64,000 nt of DNA, taken from contig OY755236.1 in assembly GCA_963576725.1 (NCBI GenBank), positions 72,551,311 to 72,615,310 of the forward strand. Reading direction: 5' to 3'. Shown one piece after another: positions 31,641-42,112 of the stretch (position 1 is the first letter of the stretch; each line of letters begins with the position of its first letter). The position numbers were made by a program, and so were the translations under genes. The DNA comes from Azorinus chamasolen (taxonomy: Eukaryota > Mollusca > Bivalvia > Cardiida > Solecurtidae). The notes under the pieces were generated by a model that worked only from the letters and a program-made list of their open reading frames with translations, was not told the DNA's origin and made no database searches.

Positions 31641-31936
31641 ATAGTTGACGGTGTGGGATGGCAACAGACAGAGTACGATTCCTCGTGTAGCATTGTCCAT
31701 TATTGATCCGTGTGCCTTATGTAATATAAAAGTTGTTCACTTTTGGATCTGGCGTAATTTTGATTGTTTCAGAATCATCGAATTTGGAAAGCTTTTGAGT
31801 GTCGAACAGATTGTATCCAGATCAGACGCCGTCTGTTTGTACGTTCAAGTCAAGTGGCGAATATTGGGATAAAGTTACTATCCGTTGCATTTGAGAGAAT
31901 TAATACAAATACATAGCGATACACTTTGATAACTTT

Positions 31937-32180
31937 TCGAGGTTATTCTTACAAAGATCGTACGACTGCAGTTATCTTAAGTCATACTTTACCACAACCG
32001 CTACTATTCGAGCAGCCAAACTAGTTGTACACTTTAGCGTGAAAAAATTGAGACAAACATTGTACGACAGAAATAATCATAAGTTGTAACATACGACGGT
32101 TTATAACTTCCAGTTGCACTCGTCGTATGTTAGAAGCTACGATAGTTTCAGTTGTACGATCTTTAGTAAGACGACCTCCT
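31937..32180. mobile_element. J-family palindromic element
   Basis: GAGGTTATTCTTACAAAGAT CGTACGACTG at the left; TTGTACGATCTTTAGTAAGA CGACCTCC at the right, complementary. Inner CATACGACGG and CGTCGTATGTTAGAAGCTAC GATAGTTTCAG. A related piece lies at 55925-56070. Confidence 0.75.
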
Positions 32181-32215
32181 TATTAGTATCGAAAGTGTTG
32201 AGAACTCAATGATAT

Positions 32216-32465
32216 TTAACCCTTCTCTTGCTGAATTTTAAAACACATTTCTCCTTCTTTACCCATATCCTATTGTATAATTACATGTGTCTTCACTGTG
32301 TACACGTATTTCGCTATGCAATCACTGCTGTGGAGTGCACTGGTTGCACAATCAACTTGTAAATAGTGTAGACCCTGATGAGACAGCTCCTGCAGGAGCT
32401 GTCTCATCTGGGTCTTCACTATTTACAGGTAGGTATATTGACGTGAATAGCAAGCGAAGGGTTAA
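32216..32465 (+). mobile_element. B-family MITE, copy 2
   Basis: 250 bp, TTAACCCTTCTCTTGCTGAA to GCAAGCGAAGGGTTAA. Core GATGAGACAGCTCCTGCAGG AGCTGTCTCATCTGGGTCTT. The final TTAA is shared with the following C element. Confidence 0.94.
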
Positions 32466-32669
32466 CTCTTTCGCTGTCACTCTCGCATCTGACATTACTT
32501 ATGCAAGCAGTTTGGAACCGGATGAGACACCGAGTAACTCGGCATCTAATCAGGATCAAAACTGTTTGTTACTGGTTTATGAAACAAAAATAAAGAAAAA
32601 AGTGAAAACTGAACATTGTAGCAGACGGCAAAGTTTGCAGTCGAAAAAAGTTGGCATCGAAAAATTTAT
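32462..32669 (+). mobile_element. C-family MITE in a TTAA-sharing train
   Basis: TTAACTCTTTCGCTGTCACT to GTTGGCATCGAAAAATTTAT. Core GCAAGCAGTTTGGAACCGGA TGAGACACCGAGTAACTCGG CATCTAATCAGGATCAAAAC TGTTTG. GCAGACGGCAAAGTTTGCAG near the right end. Confidence 0.88.
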
Positions 32670-32895
32670 CCCTTTTAACACTGAACATTTTCAACGCTGA
32701 ATTTTTAAATGGACTGTTCCAATATTTAAACAGTTGAAACTTATTGTGAATATTCATGGATTGTTTTAAAAAAAACGTGTAACATGACAAGCAGTGTAGA
32801 TCATGATGAAAGGGCATTTCTATGTACCCTCTCATCTTTGTCTACACTGTTTGCAAAGGGTAATAGTGACTCATTTCCCGCATTGGAAGTGTTAA
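32666..32895 (+). mobile_element. D-family MITE, third in the train
   Basis: TTATCCCTTTTAACACTGAA to CATTGGAAGTGTTAA. GGACTGTTCCAATATTTAAA, ACAAGCAGTGTAGATCATGA TGAAAGGGCATTTCTATGTA CCCTCTCATCTTTGTCTACA CTGTTTGCAAAGG. Confidence 0.85.
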
Positions 32896-33810
32896 TTGAT
32901 ACCCCAAGCATTGGATTGTGTATTAATAATAAATGTCGCTGCGAATTAAGGGGCACAATCCTAGGGCGGAGGATATGTGTCATGCAAGCAGCATATCTTT
33001 AAAACACATCCATTTCAAATATCATGTTCTCAAGCGCTCATGATTAAATCTTCACCACTGCAGAAATTATGGAATCTCATAAGCGAATAGGACATATCCT
33101 GACCAGACAGTTCCTACAGGAACAATATATCATTTGAAATTTGAGACAACGTCTCCCTGTCAGGAAATAAGTTGAAAATAGAAATATCCTAGCATGAATG
33201 CCAAAGCTTAGTCATGAATAAAGGTACAATAGCATTAGTACATCTAACTACATACGTGTACTAAAGGCATGACGTTCTTAAAGGCGGACATTTTAACAGT
33301 TATTACAAAATATAGACTTAATAATTACCTACATATTAATATCTAACTTTATAATTTTTGTCCCGACCAAATAATCAAGGATGGGACATTCCGCCGGGGA
33401 ACTAGATCTTGGCCAGTATATTTAACTGAAAGTTTCTCCCCGAATTATTTCCGCTCTTGAATTTATGGTAGGGACAACATTTAAGAGCCTTACATTTATA
33501 TGTATGGTCTTAAAAACCTTATAATTTTATAATAGAGTTCCTCGTATTAACAGTCTTGTTTTAGCAGGCTTAGGTTTTGTTATGAATCTAATTTATTGAG
33601 TAGTTCTGCTGCATCAAACTCCTACGCGGTGGTATCATGTATAAAGTATATCTTTTTCGTATAAAATATGTTTAAACTTAACTCCGAAATCTGCCTCTAA
33701 GATTTCTATATAATTTGTATAATATTAGATAAACGACTTTACAAAAAGAATTACACATGTACAGTGAAGTTCTTTTCAGTCGTTAGAATACACCATGTTC
33801 TTGCTATTCT
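32896..33810. other. A scrap and otherwise unique sequence
   Basis: 33080-33130 CATAAGCGAATAGGACATAT CCTGACCAGACAGTTCCTAC AGGAAC is a half A core. No gene or further repeat was seen. Confidence 0.35.
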
Positions 33811-33932
33811 ATCAACCCTTTAAATGCGGGAAACAAGTGTACTGCGAAATTCGAATGATGTAGACACATGTCTGCATTACTGGTCATTCGAATCCTATCC
33901 CAAATTATATCCTTTCATTATGGATGGACTCG
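33811..33932 (-). mobile_element. D-family fragment next to an A element
   Basis: ATCAACCCTTTAAATGCGGG, then AATGATGTAGACACATGTCT GCATTACTGGTCATTCGAAT CC and ATTATGGATGGACTCG. The D right end is cut where the A element begins. Confidence 0.5.
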
Positions 33933-34139
33933 TTAACCCTTTTCCCGTTCTATGTTTATTATAAATATAAATACCTACTGAATATTCATGAACAAACTAT
34001 TTATAATGAAATATTTCAGGTGGAATATTGTAGCTATTTTAGAAAGTATAGAACAGATTTATCCTATAGGAGCCGTCTGCACTGGGTCTATTCTGTTTGC
34101 AGATACGTGAAGATATGAATATATGAGGTAAAGGGTTAA
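33933..34139 (+). mobile_element. A-family MITE missing its left core arm
   Basis: TTAACCCTTTTCCCGTTCTA to TATGAGGTAAAGGGTTAA. After AGAAAGTATAGAACAGATTT ATCC the sequence jumps to TATAGGAGCCGTCTGCACTG GGTCTATTCTGTTTGC: the GCAAACAGAG..GGCTCC half is deleted exactly to the apex. Confidence 0.88.
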
Positions 34140-34488
34140 ACGATGATTATCCATTCCACTTGGAATGTTCGGTTTCTAAAGGGCTAAATAGATCTGATAC
34201 GTTTTATTCAAATTGATATTTGGTCTGAAGCTTTGTCGTTAGCACACGCCATCAATCCTTGACATTTGTAAGTATATATAGTAATCAAAAGGATACACCT
34301 CTTTGTGTATTCACCAACAACCCCTGGAGTTCATCTCGTTATTAGAAAACACGTGAATATTTTATTAATTTTTATTCTCAATAGAATTATCTCCGTCTTG
34401 AGGCATTCGATCGATGAACTCCAAGACCAGTGCCTTTCCGGTAAAGTAAATTGGTGTTACTCAGCTTGTAAGAACGACAACAAATTGA
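34140..34488. other. no recognisable feature
   Basis: No repeat or gene recognised. Confidence 0.35.
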
Positions 34489-34678
34489 TACAGTAAAACC
34501 TCTCTATAACGGCCACTAAATTGTGTTAATTAGTTGGTATTTATGGGCAGGTGGTTGTTTAAAGCAAGGTGAAAGTAAAACAGAACGCTCCTATGGGAGC
34601 TTTAAGCAGCCACCTGCCTTTAACACAAAATACTTGATGTAATTTAGTGACCGTTATAGAGTTTTAGATTTTACTGTA
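34489..34678. mobile_element. F-a hairpin MITE, half the inner stem deleted
   Basis: TACAGTAAAACCTCTCTATA to GACCGTTATAGAG and TTTTACTGTA. AAAACAGAACGCTCCTATGG GAGC runs directly into TTTAAGCAGCCACCTGCC, so the right inner arm (GTTCTGTTTTACTTTCACC) is missing. Confidence 0.82.
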
Positions 34679-35221
34679 TTTTCATTAGTATTTTGACAAA
34701 CCGTAGCAGCAATTACACACTTAGTAAAACTCTACTTCTTTCTTCCGTGTTAGGAAATCATGATTTGTGTTTGAGAGATGATCGTCAGTATGGCAAATTA
34801 AAATATGATTTGCGTTGTAATTGTTTCTTTTTTTCCTGATGCTATTCATATATATTTGGCTTAAATAAAACTGGCATTCTACTGGAGATTTCGCGAAGTT
34901 TTCTCACGGAATCGAAAACAATTGTATCAATTTGTTTGCTTATCACAGCAAACCAGCTATCAGCGGACATCTCCCGAACTATCTGGAAAGTTTCGTAATT
35001 AAATTGGCATGTTTTCAACTACATTAACGAGAGGAACACTATTCATGCATAAATATAAGATATGCAATTAAATACATATGTTACAGTGCAAATCCATGGA
35101 GAATAGTTTCAGCGGATATATGAAAATGTACACTGTAAAAGACAGGAATCACTTCTGCCGTACCATAGTACCGAAACAGTTTTTGTTCAATTTTCCCAAA
35201 ACGTTTAAAACAAGTTCTTGT
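34679..35221. other. no recognisable feature
   Basis: AT-rich, no gene or family match. Confidence 0.35.
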
Positions 35222-35435
35222 TTAACCTTTAGCCTGCTATGGGCGGATGAGTGAATACTTATACAAACCGTTTGGATCAAGATGAGACGCCGAGTAACTC
35301 GGCGTCTCATCAGGATCCAAACTGTTTGACACCATGGTTGCATTTTAGTAGACACATTGATTATAGCTTGAGTTTTGAAAATGTAGTAGGTGAAACATTC
35401 TGTAACAATAATTTACTCAGCAGGCTAAAGGTTAA
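35222..35435 (+). mobile_element. C'-family MITE, full length
   Basis: TTAACCTTTAGCCTGCTATG to ACTCAGCAGGCTAAAGGTTA A: a TIR distinct from C, A and B. Core ACAAACCGTTTGGATCAAGA TGAGACGCCGAGTAACTCGG CGTCTCATCAGGATCCAAAC TGTTTG, nearly perfect and the same as in C. Confidence 0.92.
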
Positions 35436-35499
35436 TGTAAGGACGATACAATAGCCACAAGTAATTGATGCAGACCATTCGTGTCTATTATTAAAACTG

Positions 35500-35705
35500 A
35501 GCTTACAATTAACAACTATAACAATAACAACAAATGCAACACGTGCAACAACACAGAGACAACAATAAAACAGCAACATAATCATAATGAAAATAATATG
35601 CGAAAATGATAATAATGATCATAATAATAATAATAATGTAAAAACCCAATAATAACAATAGGAATAATCATCATCATTATCATCATAATATATATGCAAT
35701 TTAGT
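35500..35705 (+). repeat. imperfect AAT/ATC/AAC trinucleotide-rich tract
   Basis: AACAACTATAACAATAACAA, ATAATAATAATAATAATG and ATCATCATCATTATCATCAT: low-complexity, mixed motif. Confidence 0.85.
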
Positions 35706-36234
35706 TGTTATGGCTTAAGTAATCGCAACATATTTTATTCTTTTGTTTTATATTTTGTCAACGTTTGGTCACAGATTTATCTACTTGCTTATTTCCTGTA
35801 GACAATGCGTCCATTGGTGCAAATAAAATAAGTAGAAAGTATGGAGACATCGTTTAATAGGTTTCAATATTATATTTAATCCATTTTCCCCAATAGGCAT
35901 GTCCACAAGATGCAATTATATTTCTTTATCACAGATGTTAATGGGCGAAACAATCAAGATTTTCGTTTGATACACTGTAATTGATTTGTTTCAGACATGT
36001 AATTGTAGACATTGTATCCAATGACTTCGTTTTAAGAATACAAATCGCACATCTGTGCATCAGGAACATGACTATCAGGACCAGGTGTTTAAATTACTAT
36101 TTAGTTTGATCACTATTTATGTAGTTGATGTCGAGGACTATGCGAAAAATGACTGCATCTATTATTTACACTTCAAACATAATTTCAAAACTGATGTCTC
36201 CACTTTTCAAGAAGCTGTGTCTCCATATTTCATT
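35706..36234. other. no recognisable feature
   Basis: Unique-looking; 60-72 codon frames at 36055-36343 have no family features. Confidence 0.35.
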
Positions 36235-36530
36235 TAACTCTTTCCTTCATATCAACGCAATTTCACCCATCTGCAAACAGAGTAGACCCATATCAGGCGG
36301 CTCCTATAGGAGCCGTCTGATCAGGGTCTACTCTGTTTGCTAGTAGAATTTGACAGATCTGTTTCTATACTTTCTAAAATGGCTAAAATATTCCACCTTC
36401 TATATTTATTATACCTATTTGTCGGTGGCTTATCCACACCGCTTGCCATTCTGTCAATAGTTTCTCAACAGATTAGTCGAACCGGAAGTAGTCAACAGAT
36501 ATTTACTTTCATGACGGGGTAAGTTTTGAA
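36235..36530 (-). mobile_element. A-family MITE fused to a C-related tail
   Basis: TTAACTCTTTCCTTCATATC, core GCAAACAGAGTAGACCCATA TCAGGCGGCTCCTATAGGAG CCGTCTGATCAGGGTCTACT CTGTTTGC, then TTTCTAAAATGGCTAAAATA TTCCACCTTC up to about 36421. From there TCAATAGTTTCTCAACAGAT TAGTCGAACCGGAAGTAGTC is the C-related tail also at 19210, 29790 and 58675. Confidence 0.75.
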
Positions 36531-36718
36531 ACCTAGACAAGAGTATCAAAACAGCTTATGTTGGACATTACGTCTAAGGGCCAGCCACTCATCTAATACT
36601 GCAGAAGATTGAAGTTTTGGAAATGGTATGAAATGTGTTAATCGAAGCAGTAAACTGCACAATATATTTGGTTGGAATACATTGCACATCTTAACCCTAA
36701 TTCCGCTTTCCGCATATA
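36531..36718. other. no recognisable feature
   Basis: Short unique interval. Confidence 0.3.
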
Positions 36719-36896
36719 CAGTAAAAACTCGTTACTACGAAATTTTAGTAACTAACAAATCATCTCTTTGTAACAAGGTGGCTGCTTAATGCAGGGTGAC
36801 AGACATGAATGACTTTAACCCTGCATTAAGCTGAATTTAGGATCGATAAAAACGTATTTGAGTGTTGGTATATTCGAGATTTCACTGTGTATCCGA
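36719..36896. mobile_element. F-type hairpin remnant
   Basis: ACAGTAAAAACTCGTTACTA CGAAAT, GGTGGCTGCTTAATGCAGGG, TTTAACCCTGCATTAAGCTG and GAGATTTCACTGTGTA. Outer ends resemble F in plan; apex lost. Confidence 0.6.
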
Positions 36897-37122
36897 TAAC
36901 ATGTTTACATGTATTCCAAAGTTCAATACCTAGTGAATATTCATGAACAAAATAGTTATAATTGGAAGCTGGCCATTTTAAAAGCTAAAAGAAAAAGACC
37001 TATCAAATTTCATTGGCAAACAGAGAAGACCCTGATCAGACGGCTCCTATAGGTACCGTCTGATCTGGGTAAACTCTGTTTGCAGTTGCGTGTAAAGGCG
37101 TTTATATGAAGGAAAGAGTTAA
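36897..37122 (+). mobile_element. A-family MITE
   Basis: CCTAGTGAATATTCATGAAC AAAATAG, GCAAACAGAGAAGACCCTGA TCAGACGGCTCCTATAGGTA CCGTCTGATCTGGGTAAACT CTGTTTGC, ending GGAAAGAGTTAA (TTAA 37119-37122). Left terminus worn. Confidence 0.85.
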
Positions 37123-37643
37123 GTATCCGAGTGTATATATATAGTCGATCGAAAATGCTTGGCATTTATGTTGGCATATTTCTGCAACCACCGAATAATT
37201 TATGTTTGAGAAAAAAATCAAATTAAAAATGGCGAAAAGTTGGCGCAAATAGCTTGAAAAGGAAATCGCAAACACTTTCATGAAAACCAGATAATTATCT
37301 TATCCAAAAGACTATCTTGTACTCTAAATCATTAAAAATTGTATCGTGAAATATTTGGTGGGGAAATGGCGATTTTAGTATTTTGGTACGGATCGTTAAC
37401 TGTAATACCTTATTTCAAGAAAGGCTTTAATGGTGCATTTGTTAAATACTGTTATGCATTTCCGTCATTAATTAATTGCACAAACTGTATCATGCAGGCT
37501 AAGTTGTATAGTGTTGCCAGAAATATGCCATCGTAATAAATCAAAATACTGTTTTGCATTTATCATATATCATTCTTCACATTCACCCCTGCAATATTTA
37601 CATACAGTACAACCTCGCTGTATGGAACACTCAAATTAGTATA
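37123..37643. other. G-like scrap, no gene
   Basis: ATTTGGTGGGGAAATGGCGA TTTTAGTATTTTGGTACG at 37351 resembles the end of a G element. Otherwise unique. Confidence 0.35.
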
Positions 37644-37850
37644 TGCAGTAAAACCTCTCTAAATCGGACGTTAAATTTGGTATAAACATCGGTTTTGGGG
37701 ACAGGTTGCAGCTTAATACAGGGTAGAAGTTATGCAGAAAGATCCTCTAGAAGCTTCCTGCATGATTTTCACCCTGCATTAAGTAGCCACCTGCCTAAAA
37801 GTATCAAATTCGTCTCTACTAGAATTCCGGTTTAGAGAGATTTTACTGTA
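37644..37850. mobile_element. F-b hairpin MITE
   Basis: TGCAGTAAAACCTCTCTAAA to GTTTAGAGAGATTTTACTGT A. GTTGCAGCTTAATACAGGGT and TTTCACCCTGCATTAAGTAG arms; apex GATCCTCTAGAAGCTTC. Confidence 0.82.
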
Positions 37851-37869
37851 GTAAATGTATGTAAATGCA

Positions 37870-38165
37870 GGAAATACAATACACAAAACACACAGTCACC
37901 CGAACAGCACCATGACAAAAGAGAACAGTGTTTATGCGTATCAAAAGACAAAGAGCCGCACAATGGTAACATACAAACATGAGCCTATGCCTAAGATAGT
38001 TTCAAACTCAAGGAGTTTGAAACCATCAACAATGGGGGAAGGTGGAAGTACCGCCTTGGAACGGTCAGTGCCATGTGCCACAACGTGTTTTAACTGCCCA
38101 ACCGCGCACTTATTCCACCAACCCCTAAAAGACACACGGTGTAAATAAATGTATCTCTTCTCTGA
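37870..38165 (+). repeat. L dispersed repeat, GT tract absent
   Basis: GAGGAAGGTGG-like GGGGGAAGGTGGAAGTACCG CCTTGGAACGGTCAGTG, CAACCGCGCACTTATTCCAC and TGTAAATAAATGTATCTC align with 59385-59520 (GAGAGTACCGCCTTGGTACT GTCAG, CTCACACTTATCTCAAAG, TGTAAATAAAGGTATCCC). Hence not taken as a gene although open for 97 codons. Confidence 0.5.
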
Positions 38166-38204
38166 CAAATCTACAACAAACGCGGTGTCAAATACTACTT
38201 TGAC

Positions 38205-38330
38205 ACTTTACTGCAAGGTGAAATTCTGCAGAAAGCTCCGTTTAGCATTAAGCGTTAAGCAACCATCTGCCTAGAAAGATCTCAATTCTTCTTTGCTGAA
38301 ATTTCGAATTAGCGATGTTTTACTGTATAT
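38205..38330. mobile_element. F-b remnant
   Basis: TTTACTGCAAGGTGAAATTC TGCAGAAAGCTCC, GTTAAGCAACCATCTGCCTA and GATGTTTTACTGTA. Left half lost. Confidence 0.55.
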
Positions 38331-39017
38331 ATAGTTTCGTTGCGAAATGATGATCAGTGACTGCAACTGTTTCCACATTACTCCACTGTATGTCCTTCCA
38401 GTCACTTGGTATGCCATTTGTTGTGATGGAATATACTAGTTCGGGAGCTTTCCCTTCCAATGTAATAATGTTGATGGTGATGAAGTTTCTCGTCGTTTCG
38501 ACGGTTAGAATGGAAACAGTTAGCTAGTACGCTTCCTTATGTTGGAGTGGAGCACACTGTCTCTCGATATGTCGCATTGTAATGCACCATCCTGCGTGGT
38601 GCCTTTCTTTCGCTGCTATCTTTTCGCCTATTTTAACCAGGACGCTGTAAATTCAGGAATACATTGTATGTTAAAGGTAAAGGAAAAACCGAAAATACGC
38701 GAAACGACTCATGAATATTCACTTTGCTTCATCAAAATTCCATTGCAGCTTTCACATTACCGACAAGATGTTATTTGTATACTAAACATCGTTGACCTGT
38801 CAAAATATTAGCATACACGCCATAACTATAATCTCTCTAACCGTAGCTGTTACATAGTCTTATTACATTCAGACAGGTAAGCAGTTTTCCTGACAAGTTA
38901 GTTATTGCAGAATATCACATGGAATATGGCCAATAGTAACATGCAGTTGGAATGTTTACTGTCCAGTTTTGTTATTGTTGGTATTTCTTGATATTTCAAG
39001 TCTAGACTTTTAGATTT
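38331..39017. other. no recognisable feature
   Basis: A 90-codon frame at 38539-38811 has no recognisable domain. Confidence 0.35.
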
Positions 39018-39206
39018 ACCTTTTCAATGCTGAATGTTTAAATTGAATGTTCCACAATTCAAAAAGTTAATGCTTACAGTGAATGATCAGGAATCGTTTT
39101 ACCGAAACGTCTAACATGCCAAACAATCTCTAGGAGTCCTCTCATATGGGTCTACACTGTTTGCAAAGGTCATATGTGACTCTTTTCCCGCACTGAAAAA
39201 TTAAAG
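39018..39206 (+). mobile_element. D-family MITE, left core arm deleted
   Basis: CCTTTTCAATGCTGAATGTT TAAATTGAATGTTCC, GTTAATGCTTACAGTGAATG, ACATGCCAAACAATCTCTAG GAGTCCTCTCATATGGGTCT ACACTGTTTGC, GCACTGAAAAATTAA. The CAGACCC..GGGCTC arm is missing up to the apex. Confidence 0.75.
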
Positions 39207-39254
39207 TAAGCAAGTATAAATACAATAAATTGAACAAACGATGAGAACCCGAGA

Positions 39255-39460
39255 AGTGCCACGTATTCAGTGAAAACGTATACAGTATAGACGTGTCACG
39301 TATTCAGTGAAAACGTATACAGTACAGAAGTGTCACGTATTCAGTGAAAACGTATACAGTGCAGAAGTGTCACGTATTCAGTGAAAAAGTATACAGTGCA
39401 GAAGTGTCACGTATTCAGTGAAAACGTATACAGTGGAGAAGTGTCACGTGTTCAGTACTG
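39255..39460 (+). repeat. 37-bp tandem repeat, 5 units plus a partial
   Basis: Unit AGTGTCACGTATTCAGTGAA AACGTATACAGTGCAGA, starting at 39255, 39292, 39329, 39366, 39403 and (partial) 39440. Only about one or two differences per unit, so recently expanded. There are no unique spacers, so it is not a CRISPR. Confidence 0.95.
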
Positions 39461-39469
39461 TTTTTGTCC

Positions 39470-39790
39470 CCTTACGTCTATGTGTGTCTTATGTATTTGT
39501 ACTTGTGCGTTTGTTGATGTTTGAAATGTTTATCTCTTGTACTTGTACGTTTGTTGATGTTTGTAATGTTCAGCTCTTGCCTGTGTGCGTATGTTATTAT
39601 GCGTGTGCTTATATGTGTGTGTGTGTTCGCGCGCGTGCGCGCGTGTGTGTGTGTGTGTGTGTGTGTGTCTGTGTGTGTGTGTGTCTGTGTGTCTGTGTGT
39701 CTGTGACATGCTTCCTATCGGTGCTTTTGTGATGGTTGCGTCTTATGTGAGTCTTTTTTTTGCTTGACTTTACTACTTTTTCAATTACAT
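39470..39790 (+). repeat. L dispersed repeat with long GT microsatellite
   Basis: GT/CTGT tract at 39600-39705 preceded by two copies of TTGTACTTGTGCGTTTGTTGATGTTTG-like sequence (39497, 39538). It is followed by GGTGCTTTTGTGATGGTTGC and TTTTTGCTTGACTTTACTAC TTTTTCA, the L flank. Confidence 0.8.
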
Positions 39791-40793
39791 CACATATAGC
39801 TTATGTTAAATTAAAGTTTACTTATATGAAGTTTTGATGTTTTGATTCCTAGTAATAAGATACTATTTTCGTTTTGTTTTCAATTAGTATACTGTCATTG
39901 GTGTATTTATATCAAACATTTGATGCTTCAGTAACTCAAAGGAAGCAAGTCAGCTATACGTCCTGTCGTTTAAGGATAAAGACAAAAATCTATCGTACGA
40001 AGCATCTTAGACTAATGTTTATTTACTAGTGTTTATTTATTTACGTTTATTTGTTAATTTACGTCACATAAGGACTTGAATGAAAACCGCCAGCTTGTAA
40101 ACTGTCCCTCTGTGACATATGTCAGTCAGTTCCCAAAAGCAACACTTACTAAAACATACGTATATTTATAATAACAAATCGGGCAGGAGATGCTGCATGA
40201 AAACCCAAAGCAACCATAGAAGCACTAATGCAATGCGAGCATCACATACCCATTCTGAACTCCTACTCTTCATCGAAATTGCAATGCAAAATATGACGTC
40301 ATATCTTACAAAAAGTAAGCAAATCTAAGACGTCATATAACATCTTAATGGAGAGTATAGTATTATGGAAGAGTGGATTGGTATGGTCTAGGGCACTGCG
40401 ACATAATGTCAGGAGAATATATAGTGAGCCTTTGTACCTGTGGGATTACTTGCTGGCATTGCTGTTGCGCCATGGTATAACATGGGATAATAGATACGCC
40501 TTTACGATTCTTTTATCACAGAGGCAAACGCGTATTTCCAGAACACATTATACAAATGATGTATTGATTAACTCTGTTAGCTTTGTTTATCAGTACGATT
40601 GAGATGCTAGTGTACATCGGTTTTCGCCGAAGCAATGTGTTTGTGATAAAAGATCTTTTATGATACATGGCTTCAGCTGCTGTCAATATTTATGTCGTGT
40701 GTTACAAAACAAACTGATACTCTATTATATTCTCCTATCCTGACTAGACTATATCGGGGTCACATATAATGGCCGTTTTTCAGACACGATGAT
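39791..40793. other. no recognisable gene
   Basis: Frames at 40119-40328 and 40348-40602 are open for 69-84 codons without any domain, splice or family signal. No MITE core. Confidence 0.35.
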
Positions 40794-40960
40794 TTCTCTA
40801 GCCAAACCCTTTGCTGTGACCACTCTTTAGAATTATCTCGAAGAAAGATTCTGAAAAATGTTCGTAGCATATGCTTAGGTGTATGAAAACGTAGCTTTTC
40901 AAAAATGTAATATACGCACCGTGGTTATAGGGTCCAAGGGCCTGCTCTCCTTGGAAAATT
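40794..40960 (+). mobile_element. G-family fragment
   Basis: TTTCTCTAGCCAAACCCTTT GCTGTGACCACTCTTTAGAA TTATCTCGAAGAAAGATTCT: left arm and inner stem only. ATAGGGTCCAAGGGCCTGC follows. Confidence 0.5.
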
Positions 40961-40962
40961 TA

Positions 40963-41096
40963 AAGGTGTGTAGTTTTGAAACCATTGTGCAGAACAGTTG
41001 CTTCAATAGGAGCACATGCTCTATTTATCACAATGGTTTCAAAAGGTGAGCTTTACAAAGATGTCAACAAGCGCCAAAATGAGGGAACGATTCAAG
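40963..41096 (-). mobile_element. E-family MITE, left third missing
   Basis: GTAGTTTTGAAACCATTGTG, TTCAATAGGAGCACATGCTC TATTTATCACAATGGTTTC, AAAATGAGGGAACGATTCAA. One arm shortened. Confidence 0.7.
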
Positions 41097-41769
41097 TCAG
41101 AACGTTCATTAAAGTCAATCCCTTAGCCTTGGAGGTTGTTCCATTTGACAATAATAATGTTTTCACCTTTTCAGATTGATGTTAAACACGTGCGTAAGTG
41201 CGTACCGCTAGCTACGCCCCTGTCATTAAATAATTGACACACATGTTACGGTTTCCTTTTATTATATATATTTCATTTGAACATTCAAAGCAAATGGCAA
41301 AATATAATAACATGTGAATCAATAATTTTAATTATAGATATGCACCGGTAAGGAACAAAATTATAAAATCCATTATTTACGGTATGAATATTCATAAGAT
41401 AAAGGGTTAAATAGTCACCTGCTTTAAAAAAAGACCATTCCTACTAAGTTGACCCATTATGCTTTATTAGCATTTGCATCAAATACATTGTATATCATTT
41501 TTGATCATCATTCAAAGAAAACCGTTTAAGTTCTGGCGAGGTATTCTAGTGAGCCAGTCTGTGGAACAAAGAAGAATGACACGCTGTATTCAATACAGCA
41601 CAGACAATGACTATATTGTAACATTCATCCTTTTTGGAAATTTCTGTTAATCTTTTATTAACACATTGACTTCTGTCAACGTTTATATTTGAATATCTTA
41701 TCTGCGGCAAACAACGGAACATTTCTAAAGCGATCACTTAATACAACACATCATGCGTGTCTTTGAAAG
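41097..41769. other. A-end scrap, otherwise nothing
   Basis: 41385-41407 GTATGAATATTCATAAGATA AAGGGTTAA is the right end of an A element. No gene. Confidence 0.4.
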
Positions 41770-42112
41770 CAAGTGGTTACTTAATGCAGAACGAAACTAA
41801 TTATTGAACTCGTCCTGCAGGAAGCTACTGCCTTTAAGACCAGACCCAGAGTTAGACATCATTATGTATGTCGCCAGCATTATGTATGTCGCCAGCATTA
41901 TGTATGTCGCAAGCATTATGTATGTCGCAAGCATTATGTATGTCACAAGCATTATGTATGTCACAAACATTATGTATGTCGCCAGCATTATGTATGTCGC
42001 CAGCATTATGTATGTCGCCAACATTATGTATGTCGCAAGCATTATGTATGCCGCCAGCATTATGTATGTCGCAAACATTATGTATGTCGCTAGAGAGGAG
42101 TTTTACCGCATA
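41770..42112. mobile_element. F-type element carrying an expanded 18-bp array
   Basis: AAGTGGTTACTTAATGCAGA ACGAAACTAATT, CGTCCTGCAGGAAGCTACTG CCTTTAAGACC on the left and GTCGCTAGAGAGGAGTTTTA CC on the right are F-c-like inner and outer arms. The minisatellite lies between them. Confidence 0.55.
41861..42093 (+). repeat. 18-bp tandem repeat, 13 units
   Basis: Unit ATTATGTATGTCGCCAGC with variants GCAAGC, ACAAGC, ACAAAC, GCCAAC. Exact 18-base register from 41861 to the last unit at 42077. Because 18 is divisible by 3, several frames on both strands are open through it and encode repeated hexapeptides; this is not evidence of coding. Confidence 0.97.

Noticed and set aside
32287..32700. 137-codon frame with NSVDPDETAPAGAVSSGS; similar peptides at 29289, 45742, 57912, 62745 and on the minus strand
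   Set aside because: All are translations of the B-family palindrome and its flanks. They recur because the DNA element recurs, and they are open on both strands.
36337..36522. Frame with a TM1-like hydrophobic stretch (LLYLLYLFVGGLSTPLAILS) ending at a good splice donor, possibly a first GPCR exon
   Set aside because: The first half is the normal flank of an A-family MITE (TTTCTAAAATGGCTAAAATATTCC). The second half matches the C-related tail (TTCTCAAnAGnTnGnTCGAACCGGAAGTAG) found at 19210, 29790 and 58675. It is repeat sequence read in frame.
37855..38148. 97-codon frame as a gene
   Set aside because: It overlaps sequence shared with the L dispersed repeat at 59385-59520.
39255..39460. CRISPR-like repeat array
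   Set aside because: Units are directly adjacent without spacers, in an animal genome.
39418..39767. Val/Cys-rich frames of 60-104 codons
   Set aside because: They are readings of the GT microsatellite in the L repeat.
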